Shown: positions 6,635 to 13,962, counted from the first letter of the stretch. The stretch is DNA of 19,118 bases from Bacillaceae bacterium (GCA_030149685.1 JASLGI010000217.1:1-19118), one strand, 5' to 3'. Program-made: numbers and translations. The notes: a model not told the origin generated them from the letters alone.

Positions 6635-6678
6635 AAGCCATAACCCCTCTAGCCGACAAGCTAGAGGGGTTCTGGCTT
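6635..6678. terminator. Strong hairpin between convergent genes
   Basis: Arms of 19 bases with one mismatch (6635-6653 and 6660-6678) contain a GC-rich core AACCCCTCTAGC / GCTAGAGGGGTT around a 6-base loop. It is 20 bases beyond the hydrolase stop codon (6699), so it probably ends that transcript. The following T-run is weak on both strands. Confidence 0.65.
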
Positions 6679-6698
6679 TCTTATAAAATATCAGCGTC

Positions 6699-7622
6699 TT
6701 ATGAAGTAATTTCTTCTAAAGTACTTAAATATTGCTCACTGTATAATGTACGTGGTGCTAAATAAGCTTTCACCCATCGGCGAATTGGCTTATAACTTTC
6801 TGGAATCATTTCATGATCTACGCCTTCGATCCAATATGTCGTTAACAAATCGTCTGATACGAGCTCTTCATACGTATCAAATGTTTTTTCAATATCAGTC
6901 ATTCCATCTGACGATCCACCGATTAACACGATCGGTTTTGTTAATTTACATAAATCTTGACGAACATCAACATCTAAATTTTTCTTCATAAATCCGAAGC
7001 GCGCGCGTGAAAGATCACCACCCGCTGCGACATAATCATCATAATTTCCATGACGTATAAACCGTTCTAAACGTTCATGTTCTTCCGATGTTAAAGTTTG
7101 CTGACGTTGAAATTCCATCTGTTCATGCCAATTAATAGCTGGGCTAACGAGAATTCCTTTTGTTGCCTTCGTTTCTTCTACGACACGCGGCACAACCCAT
7201 CCTGCTTGATTCATACCTAAAATAATAATTTCATCAGCATCATTAAAGTAGCCGATCATTCGTTTCGTTTCTTGAATACGATCTTCCATCGTTTGTTGGA
7301 GCCAATCTCCTCTCGACTGGCCAATACCTGGTTTATCCCACGAAACGACATTCCATCCATTGCTTGTTAAGACTTCCCATAAAGGATAATACAATGATTG
7401 ATGGCTCGCATCGACAGGACCATCTCCATGAACGATGAAAACATATTTATTCGATGGTTCTTTTGGCGAAGCTGTCGTCACATGAAGAAGCTTCCCTTCT
7501 CCTACACAGACAAAACGCTCATGCTCTTCAAATGCATACGTATGTGAATTATATAAATAACTAGCAGTTCCTATAACTACTAACAAAATAATAACGAAAA
7601 CTAGTCCCTTTTTTATTTTCAT
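6699..7622 (-). CDS. Membrane-anchored alpha/beta-hydrolase-fold protein with Asn in place of the nucleophile Ser
   Basis: A 307-residue alpha/beta hydrolase with one N-terminal membrane helix (about residues 5-24), so the domain should face outside. The fold is seen from the oxyanion strand FIVHGDGPVD (62-71), the DKPGIGQSRGDW loop (96-107), the acid D239 in LIGGSSDGMTD and the histidine H270 in GVDHEM. At the nucleophile elbow, where G-x-S-x-x-G is expected, the sequence is ILGMNQAGW with N138. The codon is AAT, one base from AGT (Ser). The protein may therefore be catalytically inactive or use another mechanism, or the base may be an error. The ATG at 7622 has only a weak ribosome binding site, and an in-frame stop upstream rules out a much longer start. 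Family is clear, substrate unknown. Confidence 0.85.
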   Translation of the reverse strand: MKIKKGLVFVIILLVVIGTASYLYNSHTYAFEEHERFVCVGEGKLLHVTTASPKEPSNKYVFIVHGDGPVDASHQSLYYPLWEVLTSNGWNVVSWDKPGIGQSRGDWLQQTMEDRIQETKRMIGYFNDADEIIILGMNQAGWVVPRVVEETKATKGILVSPAINWHEQMEFQRQQTLTSEEHERLERFIRHGNYDDYVAAGGDLSRARFGFMKKNLDVDVRQDLCKLTKPIVLIGGSSDGMTDIEKTFDTYEELVSDDLLTTYWIEGVDHEMIPESYKPIRRWVKAYLAPRTLYSEQYLSTLEEITS

Positions 7623-7726
7623 ACATTCATCGACTACGCGATTGCTTCACATCCTTTCTGTCAACTCTTAAAAAGTAGTTGCAATGGATTTATTTTATCA
7701 TCTGGATGTGAACATTATTCAAAATG

Positions 7727-8698
7727 TCACTCATCTTCTTTTTCAATTAATGTTTGAACGAGAGAACGTACGTACTTTTTTAATTGCTGTACATACATAA
7801 CTTCTGTTTCTACACTAATTTCATAAACAGCTCGTCGACCTAAAATAACATACGTCGCTCGTCCATCGACTTGATACGAAAATGCAGGATACATCTGAAC
7901 ATATTGTTCTGTCACGGGTACTTCTACTTCGCTTTTAATCGCATCATATCGATTTTTTAAACGCATCCCTTCTTTTGGTAAATGAGCATAGATACCGAAG
8001 ATTGCTAAAGGAATATTATATGCTTTTAATGTCGGGTGTTCTAACACATATGCTCGATCAATTGCACCTTTTACACCTGTCGTATCTAACTCTACGGCTT
8101 CTTCTACCATCTCCATACGGTAAGGAGCTCTTCTTCCTTGAATGTATCTGCGTGGCCAATGAGAAGGTTCAATCATTATATTTTCTCGTGCGATCAATTC
8201 TGACTCTGCTAATCGACGCGCTTCAAAATTACCACCATTTGCCAAATTAACAAGATATTCAAATGCCTCTTCTCTTTCTTCTTTCGTTCCGAGGCCTTCT
8301 TGTATATATTGCCAAAGAGGAAAGATTGCTTCTACTACATCTTGTTTCATTGCTTCATAATAAGCACTATATGCTTCATAATGATTTTCTGCTCGCTCTT
8401 CCATTTGTCCTAGAGCATAATAAGCAACGGGTAATTGATGTTTAGTTGCTTCCTCATACCACGTTTTCGCATATTCCCATTCAGCAGCACCCTCATGCAT
8501 CTCGCCTAGAGTAAACATCGCCTCTCCATGTCCGAGAAGTGCAGCTTTTTTCAAATAATAAACAGCTCGTCCTTCGTTTTTTTCAACCGATGTTCCTTCT
8601 AAATAAAGAATACCTAAGCTAAAGGCTGCTCCTGGATGGTCTTCTTCGACTAATTCGTATAATAGTTTCAATTGTTCTTCTGTTACTCGTTGCTCCAT
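7727..8698 (-). CDS. Sel1-repeat (TPR-like) protein of unknown role
   Basis: The N-terminal half (about residues 15-150) contains Sel1-like repeats: AAFSLGILYLEGTSV..NEGRAVYYLKKAA, EAMFTLGEMHEG..YAKTWYEEA, VAYYALGQMEER..EAYSAYYEA. These helical repeats usually serve protein-protein interaction. The C-terminal half (about 180-323) is not repeat and is unrecognised; it is mixed alpha/beta (..FGIYAHLPKEGMRLKNRYDAI.., ..YVILGRRAVYEISVE..). No signal peptide is present, so it is predicted to be cytoplasmic. The start at 8698 is chosen because GAGGAG lies 7 bases upstream; a start at 8713 lacks a ribosome binding site. It follows the SGNH gene by 56 bases and could be in the MBOAT operon or have its own start, since TGATAAAAT lies in the gap. 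Confidence 0.82.
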   Translation of the reverse strand: MEQRVTEEQLKLLYELVEEDHPGAAFSLGILYLEGTSVEKNEGRAVYYLKKAALLGHGEAMFTLGEMHEGAAEWEYAKTWYEEATKHQLPVAYYALGQMEERAENHYEAYSAYYEAMKQDVVEAIFPLWQYIQEGLGTKEEREEAFEYLVNLANGGNFEARRLAESELIARENIMIEPSHWPRRYIQGRRAPYRMEMVEEAVELDTTGVKGAIDRAYVLEHPTLKAYNIPLAIFGIYAHLPKEGMRLKNRYDAIKSEVEVPVTEQYVQMYPAFSYQVDGRATYVILGRRAVYEISVETEVMYVQQLKKYVRSLVQTLIEKEDE

Positions 8699-8754
8699 AA
8701 TCAATCTCCTCATTTCATCGCTCGTCTATTTTATCATAAAATGATGAAAATTTG

Positions 8755-9801
8755 TTAGTTGAGTAACCCCCGTCCTTTCAGACGTTCACGCAAGACAAAC
8801 AAATCTTTTTCGAGCGTTTCTTCTGTTACATACATACCGAAATCTGCCGGGACATTTTCAGCACGTTCACCAGATTCAATTCGCTGGACAATCCACTCAC
8901 CCACTTCTGGGTAAAAATGATGACCATCCATATAATTCATACGATCATCAGTCACTTCATTCGGATACATAAAATGCCATACATGACCATTGATCTGTAC
9001 AAGTCCCCTTAACCATTGTTCATATGTTTCATACAACCCTGCATCAATCATCGCTTCAAAAAGCGCTGTTGAAATAGGGGTCGTAAACCAAACTGATTCT
9101 TTATCTCCAATCGTTTCCCGTACTTTTGACATAATTTCTTCGTATTGATCAAAGTACGTAAATCCATTGTGGTAAAAGCTGTCCGCAAATGTTTCAACTT
9201 TCTTTTGAAACTCTTCTTCTGTCACTACTTCTTTCTTAATAATTGCTTCTCCATCTCTCGTATAAAACTTTTCCCCTGCTGGAATATGTCCACTAGATAT
9301 CCAAGCGTTACGTAAAGCATACTTCGCACTAGGGAATGATAAGAGATACTTCGTTTTATATAATGGTTGTTCAATTTTCTCGACATAGTTAACTAATGAA
9401 CGAGGTATTTTAGCCTCTTCTGTATTCGATTTAAAAAAGTCGATACCTAATAAAAAACGTGCGGTCTCTGGATGCTGTTCAAGCACATATAAAATAGATG
9501 TGTGATATTCTCGCATCGAATAATTGGCCGCTGCGAAATTAAAGACATCCCATTGTTGAAAAGCACTCGACTGAATATATGTCGCTCGACTACTTCCGAG
9601 TAGCACTGTATCAAATGTGGCATAGTCACGCAAAGCGACTAACTTTTGTTCACGTTCATCGATAATCGTTTGAGTATTATTCCATTGATTTTTATGGCCA
9701 TAATGCCAATGTGGATCGACGACGTAATTAATCGCAACGATGATCGATAAAGCAGCAAACGCCACAGCAAAAAATAATGCGATAAATTGGCGATCGTTCA
9801 T
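8755..9801 (-). CDS. Membrane-anchored SGNH/DltD-like protein, partner of an MBOAT acyltransferase
   Basis: 348 residues with an N-terminal membrane anchor (about 5-28) and an extracytoplasmic domain. SGNH-type features are GSSRAT at 69-74 (candidate nucleophile S70 or S71) and D292-x-x-H295 in YMDGHHFYP near the C terminus, the usual Asp-His pair of this superfamily. Membrane SGNH proteins of the DltD/AlgX/PatB kind complete acyl transfer to a wall or exopolysaccharide after the MBOAT partner has moved the acyl group across the membrane. The MBOAT gene ends only 12 bases upstream, so they are co-transcribed. AAAGGAGG lies 7 bases before the ATG. The target polymer is unknown. It differs from a dlt locus in that no dltA or dltC is present. 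Confidence 0.83.
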   Translation of the reverse strand: MNDRQFIALFFAVAFAALSIIVAINYVVDPHWHYGHKNQWNNTQTIIDEREQKLVALRDYATFDTVLLGSSRATYIQSSAFQQWDVFNFAAANYSMREYHTSILYVLEQHPETARFLLGIDFFKSNTEEAKIPRSLVNYVEKIEQPLYKTKYLLSFPSAKYALRNAWISSGHIPAGEKFYTRDGEAIIKKEVVTEEEFQKKVETFADSFYHNGFTYFDQYEEIMSKVRETIGDKESVWFTTPISTALFEAMIDAGLYETYEQWLRGLVQINGHVWHFMYPNEVTDDRMNYMDGHHFYPEVGEWIVQRIESGERAENVPADFGMYVTEETLEKDLFVLRERLKGRGLLN

Positions 9802-9813
9802 TTCGATCCTCCT

Positions 9814-11238
9814 TTAAAAGTTGAAGTATAAAAATTCACTCACTTCTTGTAAATGACTAATCCCGTAGAAAAATAACAATCCTGCAAATACCGCTAATCC
9901 TGCTGTTCGTTTTTCATGTTCCATAATTTGCACAGCATTGCGGGCAAAAAATGTTACGCCAACTGTAATGATCACGAGAAGGATAAACTCAATCGGTGTA
10001 TTCAAAGCAATTGTTACAGGGTTTCTTGACACTTCTAATATGCTTTCTAATGAACCGAAACCATTACCTCCGAACATTGCGCGATAGATCGTAAATGCAT
10101 CTTCCACACTCTTAGCCCGAAACATGACAAAGGTTAAATGTATGAAGCTAAAGGTTACGAACCAACCTGCAAACCGAGACAATTGAAATCCTAAACGATT
10201 CCACATACGATGAATAATACTTGCTACTCCATGCATCACTCCCCATATGACGAAAGTCCACGCAGCTCCATGCCATATACCACTAATGAGAAAGACAAGA
10301 AAAATATTAACATACGTTCTCGGTACACCTTTTCGGTTACCACCGAGCGGAATGTAAACATATTTCGTTAAAAATTGCGTCAATGTAATGTGCCAACGAC
10401 TCCAAAAATCTTTAATACTCGTTGCTTTTAACGGAGAATTAAAGTTGATCGGTAGAGCAATATTGAATAATAACCCTAATCCGATTGCCATATCCGAATA
10501 ACCACTAAAATCAAAGTATATTTGAAATGTGTAAGCAAATGTCGTTAACCAACTATCAAGAATTGTTAATTTGTCGACGATTCGATATCCTTCTGATGCA
10601 TAAAGTGCCAGTTGATCGGCAATCCCTACTTTTTTAAACAATCCGATAGCAAAAATTAATAATCCTTTCGCTATGTTCGATGACTGAATCGTATATGTCG
10701 ATTCATCACGAAATTGGGGCATTACTTTTCCATGGTGAACGATCGGTCCAGCGATTAGCTGCGGGAAAAATGAAACGAATAAACCGTAACTAAAAAAATT
10801 GTAAGATTTCGTTTCGTAACGATACGAGTCAACGAGATAAGCAATTTGTTGAAATGTGTAAAAACTGATTGCTAACGGTAGTACTAACTCTTTCAAAGGA
10901 AGAGATAAACCAAATACTGTATTAACTGTATCTAAAAAGAAATCGTAATATTTAAAATATCCGATCAAACTGATATTAAAAATGATACCGAATGTTAATA
11001 GCGCTTTTCGAACAGAGCGCCAAATCCCTCGAGCTAACACTGAGCCGATAGCGAAGTTAATAACCATTGAACTTAAAATAAGTGGCAAATAAATTGGATT
11101 CCAATAACTATAAAAAAACAATGAAGCAACGAGTAACCATATACGCGCATAACTATTATTCCATCGACCGATAACATAAAAAAGTATCCAAGTAATCGGT
11201 AAAAAAACAAAAATGAATGCGTATGAGTTAAATATCAA
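9814..11238 (-). CDS. MBOAT-family O-acyltransferase (AlgI/DltB-like)
   Basis: A 474-residue polytopic membrane protein with roughly ten or more hydrophobic segments. Family hallmarks are FFPQLIAGPIVHH (157-169), YFDFSGYSDMAIGLG (241-255), the DFWSRWHITLT motif with H283, and the catalytic histidine H323 in ISGIWHGAAWTFVIWG. Such proteins bring an acetyl or other acyl group from a cytoplasmic donor across the membrane for O-acylation of an extracellular polymer. The start is a TTG at 11236-11238 with AAGGAGGAG 8 bases upstream. The adjacent SGNH gene supports polysaccharide O-acetylation. Alternatives such as DltB are less likely because no D-alanyl carrier genes are nearby. A terminator lies between this gene and the upstream 408-codon gene, yet no clear promoter is visible in the 45 bases left between. 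Confidence 0.9.
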   Translation of the reverse strand: MIFNSYAFIFVFLPITWILFYVIGRWNNSYARIWLLVASLFFYSYWNPIYLPLILSSMVINFAIGSVLARGIWRSVRKALLTFGIIFNISLIGYFKYYDFFLDTVNTVFGLSLPLKELVLPLAISFYTFQQIAYLVDSYRYETKSYNFFSYGLFVSFFPQLIAGPIVHHGKVMPQFRDESTYTIQSSNIAKGLLIFAIGLFKKVGIADQLALYASEGYRIVDKLTILDSWLTTFAYTFQIYFDFSGYSDMAIGLGLLFNIALPINFNSPLKATSIKDFWSRWHITLTQFLTKYVYIPLGGNRKGVPRTYVNIFLVFLISGIWHGAAWTFVIWGVMHGVASIIHRMWNRLGFQLSRFAGWFVTFSFIHLTFVMFRAKSVEDAFTIYRAMFGGNGFGSLESILEVSRNPVTIALNTPIEFILLVIITVGVTFFARNAVQIMEHEKRTAGLAVFAGLLFFYGISHLQEVSEFLYFNF

Positions 11239-11283
11239 CTGTATTCTCCTCCTTCCATCTAGTTCTTCTTTACTAAAAACTAA

Positions 11284-11319
11284 AAAGTACTACACTCTTT
11301 AGTTTGAGTGTAGTACTTT
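11284..11319 (-). terminator. Intrinsic terminator overlapping the 3' end of the 408-codon gene
   Basis: A perfect 14-bp stem (AAAGTACTACACTC at 11284-11297, GAGTGTAGTACTTT at 11306-11319, 8-base loop) is followed on the minus strand by TTTTTAGTTTTT. The stop codon of the upstream gene (11299-11301) lies in the loop, so its last codons form one arm. Confidence 0.85.
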
Positions 11320-12525
11320 CTCTTGACTGATTCGAATGAATTGGTCTTCTAACGTCACGAGATAAGGTTTAAATTCGTACGTTCCTTTTTTAATTGGATT
11401 TTTACCTGTATCTTCTAATGCTTTTTCAATATTCGGTTGTCCATATTGATACATTTGTTGATATAACACGTGACGTACAACTCCTTCTTCCACGACATAC
11501 GTTTGACCTTCATCTGTAATGAAACGTTGCGTGTCATCGTCTCCTTCATAAAGAGCAATGAGACGTCCTTCTTGGTGTAATTGATCAATGACTTCTTCGC
11601 TTCGCTCACCAAGGTACGGAATTTCCCACGTCCCACGTTCGAGTCGTTCGATTTCCTCTGGTGTTAATTTTTCTTCTGGATAACCAAAGATTGCTTCTCC
11701 CTGATGCCATGCAGTTTCAAATGTATCTAAGTCCGCTTTTTTGAATGGACCTTTTAAATCTTCTTCTGGGAAGAAATGTTCTTTCGTCCGTCCGGCTGTT
11801 GAGTTCGCTTGTTTCGTTTCTACATCAAAGTTAATAAAACGAACGTGAAGTTTTTCTTCACCAAAAGGTTCGCCTTCATCATCGACATCTTGTTTTTCAT
11901 ACAGATGAATGAATTGATACTTTCCCCATTCATCTGTTTTCCAATCAACGGAGCTAACAGTAAATGGTCGACCTGAAAATCCAACCGATTCGCTCGTTAC
12001 TTTTAAATACGTCATTTTTACGTCGCGAACGAGTAGATCTTCTTCGATGTCCTCTTCGTCTTCGTCTTCATCTTCTTTTACAGGCGGTGAAGCATCGTAA
12101 TAGAACAGAGCGATCATTTCATCTTCATTGCCTTTTAATGTGTCAAATGCTTTTTCTTTTGAAACAATCGCATCTTCTCGCTCATAATAAACATAACCTT
12201 TTTTCTCTTCCTGGTCGCGTAAATATACTTTCATCGTACCATAATATAACTCATCATTGAGTACATTATCTTTTGGTGCAAATGTAAATGGATATTCTTT
12301 TGACACATCAAATTTCTCTTCCTCTTCCATGACGAGGTATGCTTCTATCGTTACTCCTCGATGGGTCGTATAAGTCGTTTGAGCAATCGCTTGCTCTTTC
12401 AGTTCTTCTGCGACGACGCCTCGTCCTTGCTTTTTCACAATCGATGCATTCATTTTAATAGCAATCGTTGTACCTAACAAAACGAGAATAACCGCCGTCA
12501 AGATCATTGCGATTTTCTTGTTCAA
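11299..12525 (-). CDS. Membrane-anchored or secreted acidic protein of unknown function
   Basis: A 408-residue protein with one N-terminal hydrophobic helix (about residues 5-24) preceded by lysines, so the rest is predicted outside the membrane. It is strongly acidic, with an almost pure Asp/Glu run at 151-163, and contains several beta-rich segments (..YPFTFAPKDNVLNDELYYG.., ..RFITDEGQTYVVEEGVVRHVLY..). I recognise no domain or catalytic motif. Translation starts at a TTG with GAGGAAG 8 bases upstream. A promoter with an extended -10 box lies 37 bases upstream and a terminator overlaps its end, so it is probably monocistronic. Its position just before the MBOAT-SGNH genes could mean a cell-envelope role, but this is only contextual. 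Confidence 0.8.
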   Translation of the reverse strand: MNKKIAMILTAVILVLLGTTIAIKMNASIVKKQGRGVVAEELKEQAIAQTTYTTHRGVTIEAYLVMEEEEKFDVSKEYPFTFAPKDNVLNDELYYGTMKVYLRDQEEKKGYVYYEREDAIVSKEKAFDTLKGNEDEMIALFYYDASPPVKEDEDEDEEDIEEDLLVRDVKMTYLKVTSESVGFSGRPFTVSSVDWKTDEWGKYQFIHLYEKQDVDDEGEPFGEEKLHVRFINFDVETKQANSTAGRTKEHFFPEEDLKGPFKKADLDTFETAWHQGEAIFGYPEEKLTPEEIERLERGTWEIPYLGERSEEVIDQLHQEGRLIALYEGDDDTQRFITDEGQTYVVEEGVVRHVLYQQMYQYGQPNIEKALEDTGKNPIKKGTYEFKPYLVTLEDQFIRISQEKVLHSN

Positions 12526-12561
12526 CTTTGTGACTTCCTCTCAATTTCAAAATATATACGT

Positions 12562-12570
12562 ATCATACCA
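12562..12570 (-). promoter_or_regulatory. Extended -10 promoter of the 408-codon gene
   Basis: On the minus strand TGG-TATGAT (12562-12570) forms an extended -10 box, 37 bases before the TTG start. No good -35 hexamer is seen at the usual distance, as is common for extended -10 promoters. Confidence 0.55.
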
Positions 12571-12707
12571 AATCTTCTCGTGCTTTCCTATACTTTGTTT
12601 CCTTTTGAGTAACGAATAATCAATTATTTTTTACACTTACTTAAAATGTCTATTACATCACTTTTGACACATTTTCGAAAGAATTATGTACTTGAAGCTC
12701 CATTTTT

Positions 12708-12737
12708 TTGACTAAGTAGTTTTATTTATGATAAAAT
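12708..12737 (+). promoter_or_regulatory. Promoter of the candidate small RNA
   Basis: TTGACT (12708-12713), 18 bases, then TAAAAT (12732-12737) preceded by TGA, an extended -10 element. Transcription would start near 12744. No open reading frame of useful length follows before the terminator. Confidence 0.75.
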
Positions 12738-12743
12738 AGAGAT

Positions 12744-12820
12744 GTTCGAATGAAAGTCATTCGATCACTCACTACTCAATAAAGAGAAGGAGCTGTCTGG
12801 GCGGCAGCTCCTTTCTTTTT
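12744..12820 (+). ncRNA. Candidate small non-coding RNA, about 77 nt
   Basis: A strong promoter is followed by two hairpins. The first is a perfect 8-bp 5' hairpin (TCGAATGA at 12746-12753, loop AAG, TCATTCGA at 12757-12764). After an unstructured linker of about 20 bases, an intrinsic terminator (AAGGAGCTG at 12787-12795, CAGCTCCTT at 12805-12813, then TCTTTTT) ends it. The only ATG (12742-12744) opens a reading frame that stops after three codons, so it is not a mRNA. The terminator loop TCTGGGCGG is G-rich, and the hairpin arm contains an anti-Shine-Dalgarno-like AGCTCCTT. This fits a trans-acting regulator that pairs with ribosome binding sites, but targets are unknown. I do not recognise a named family. 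Confidence 0.65.
12787..12820 (+). terminator. Intrinsic terminator of the candidate small RNA
   Basis: A 9-bp stem, AAGGAGCTG / CAGCTCCTT, with loop TCTGGGCGG is followed by TCTTTTT. Confidence 0.85.
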
Positions 12821-12835
12821 ATTTGAAAAATAAAG

Positions 12836-12876
12836 AAAAAGAGAGTTGCCCTTTACTCAAGAGCAACTCTCTTTTT
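12836..12876 (-). terminator. Intrinsic terminator of the 32-aa peptide gene
   Basis: A perfect 14-bp stem, AAAAAGAGAGTTGC (12836-12849) with GCAACTCTCTTTTT (12863-12876), lies 11 bases beyond the peptide stop codon. On the minus strand it continues as CTTTATTTTTC. Confidence 0.85.
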
Positions 12877-12887
12877 CATTGTCGATA

Positions 12888-12986
12888 TTAGAAAATATAC
12901 ATAAGTACGCCTAACCAAATAGCGATAAGAACTAAAATTCCAATAAATGCTAAACAACCTTTTTCTTTAAAAAGTTTACCAATCAT
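12888..12986 (-). CDS. Single-span membrane peptide, 32 aa
   Basis: A very short gene. The product begins MIGKLFKEKGC and continues with a 20-residue hydrophobic helix (LAFIGILVLIAIWLGVLMYI) to the end. The basic N terminus predicts an N-in orientation. The ATG at 12984-12986 has AAGGAG 7 bases upstream; an ATG at 12992 is only one base from it. The gene has its own extended -10 promoter and a strong terminator, which supports a real monocistronic gene. Possible roles are a small membrane regulator or stress peptide. A type I toxin is conceivable, but no antisense RNA overlaps it. I do not recognise a family. Confidence 0.75.
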   Translation of the reverse strand: MIGKLFKEKGCLAFIGILVLIAIWLGVLMYIF

Positions 12987-13016
12987 TGTCATGCTCCTTC
13001 ACTTCATACTAACTCA

Positions 13017-13025
13017 ATTATATCA
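13017..13025 (-). promoter_or_regulatory. Extended -10 promoter of the 32-aa peptide gene
   Basis: The minus strand reads TGA-TATAAT (13017-13025), a perfect extended -10 element about 30 bases before the start codon. The -35 region is weak. Confidence 0.65.
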
Positions 13026-13125
13026 TCTATCTTAGAAAAAAGTTGCCTTTTTAAGCAAATCATCCTGCATTTCTAGAAAAAGTTTGTCTGAATTGAGATA
13101 ATTGACATTTTTTCTATCGATTTAT

Positions 13126-13173
13126 ACAACGATTCTTTCTACATACAAAAATGTATTATTTTTCTATCATTGT
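13126..13173 (-). terminator. Possible weak hairpin downstream of the thiamine-regulated operon
   Basis: On the minus strand an outer ACAATGAT / ATCGTTGT (13166-13173 with 13126-13133, one G-U pair) and an inner ATACA / TGTAT pair (13152-13156 with 13143-13147) could form a long, AT-rich stem-loop just past the stop at 13186. It is weak and unproven as a terminator. Confidence 0.25.
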
Positions 13174-13185
13174 TTCTTTTTCCTT

Positions 13186-13962
13186 TTATTCCTTTTCTCT
13201 CATCGTTAATCCGCCGTCTACGTATAACGTTTGCCCTGTCATCATCTGTCCGTAGTCACTCGCTAAAAATAATACAGGCCCTGCAATGTCTTTAGCTGTT
13301 GCTAATCGGCCAAGTGGTGTTTGTTGAATAAGGAGATCTCTCACTTCTTTTTTCGTCGACTTGCTTGAACTCGTCGGATAAACGAGACCGGGAGCGATAG
13401 CATTCACTGTAATCCCGTACCGCCCGAGATCACGTGCTAACTGACGCGTATACGTCAATAGTGCTCCTTTCACCGTCGCATAATCACTATAACTAATTGT
13501 TGGATGAGCAGCTAAATTTGTTGCTATATGAATGAGTCTTCCTCCACCTCGTCTTTTCATCAATGAAAGAAGACGTGTATTCAACTCAACAACTGGTTGA
13601 AAAGAGCCGACTAGCTGACGATGATAATCTTCCCATGTCAATTGTGTCGCATGCACTCGTTCTTCTGGATCGAATGCATATGCAGCATATGCATTATGTA
13701 CAATAATATCTATTCCTCCATACTCAAGTGCAATCTTATCACGTAAACGCTTTCTATCTTCTTCTTTCGTCACATCTGCTTGTATTGCCCATACATCAAA
13801 ACCTTCCTGCAATAGCTTCTTTTCTAACATCTCCGCTTCTTCTTTACTTTTTCGATAATTGATAATGACTTGTGCGTTTTTTTCAGCAAACTGTTCGACA
13901 ATCGCCCGACCAATTCCACGAGAAGACCCCGTCACTAAAACAACTTGTCCTTCGAAGTTCAT
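13186..13962 (-). CDS. Short-chain dehydrogenase/reductase (FabG-like) at the end of a TPP-controlled operon
   Basis: A 258-residue classical SDR. The NAD(P)-binding TGSSRGIG is at 11-18, the adenine-pocket NAYAA replaces the common NAG at 90-94, YATVK provides Y161 and K165, and the C-terminal VDGG is present. The usual catalytic Ser 13 residues before the Tyr is Thr (T148, in HIATNL), a variant I recall from some FabG-annotated subfamilies; activity is likely but substrate preference may differ. It overlaps the receptor gene by 4 bases (ATGA), so it is translationally coupled. Sequence alone would suggest 3-oxoacyl-ACP reductase. Its place after LuxE, LuxC and an importer makes an aldehyde-to-alcohol reductase more plausible; that is inference. 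Confidence 0.88.
   Translation of the reverse strand: MNFEGQVVLVTGSSRGIGRAIVEQFAEKNAQVIINYRKSKEEAEMLEKKLLQEGFDVWAIQADVTKEEDRKRLRDKIALEYGGIDIIVHNAYAAYAFDPEERVHATQLTWEDYHRQLVGSFQPVVELNTRLLSLMKRRGGGRLIHIATNLAAHPTISYSDYATVKGALLTYTRQLARDLGRYGITVNAIAPGLVYPTSSSKSTKKEVRDLLIQQTPLGRLATAKDIAGPVLFLASDYGQMMTGQTLYVDGGLTMREKE

Noticed and set aside
8710..8745. Promoter TGATAAAAT before the Sel1-repeat gene
   Set aside because: The extended -10 box is good, but no -35 is visible and the site overlaps an AT-rich dyad; left unlisted as a separate feature.
8755..11238. dlt operon (D-alanylation of teichoic acids)
   Set aside because: Only MBOAT and SGNH parts are present; dltA and dltC are missing.
12708..12992. 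Type I toxin-antitoxin pair formed by the 32-aa peptide and the small RNA
   Set aside because: The two predicted transcripts end at separate terminators and do not overlap, so antisense control is not supported unless termination fails.
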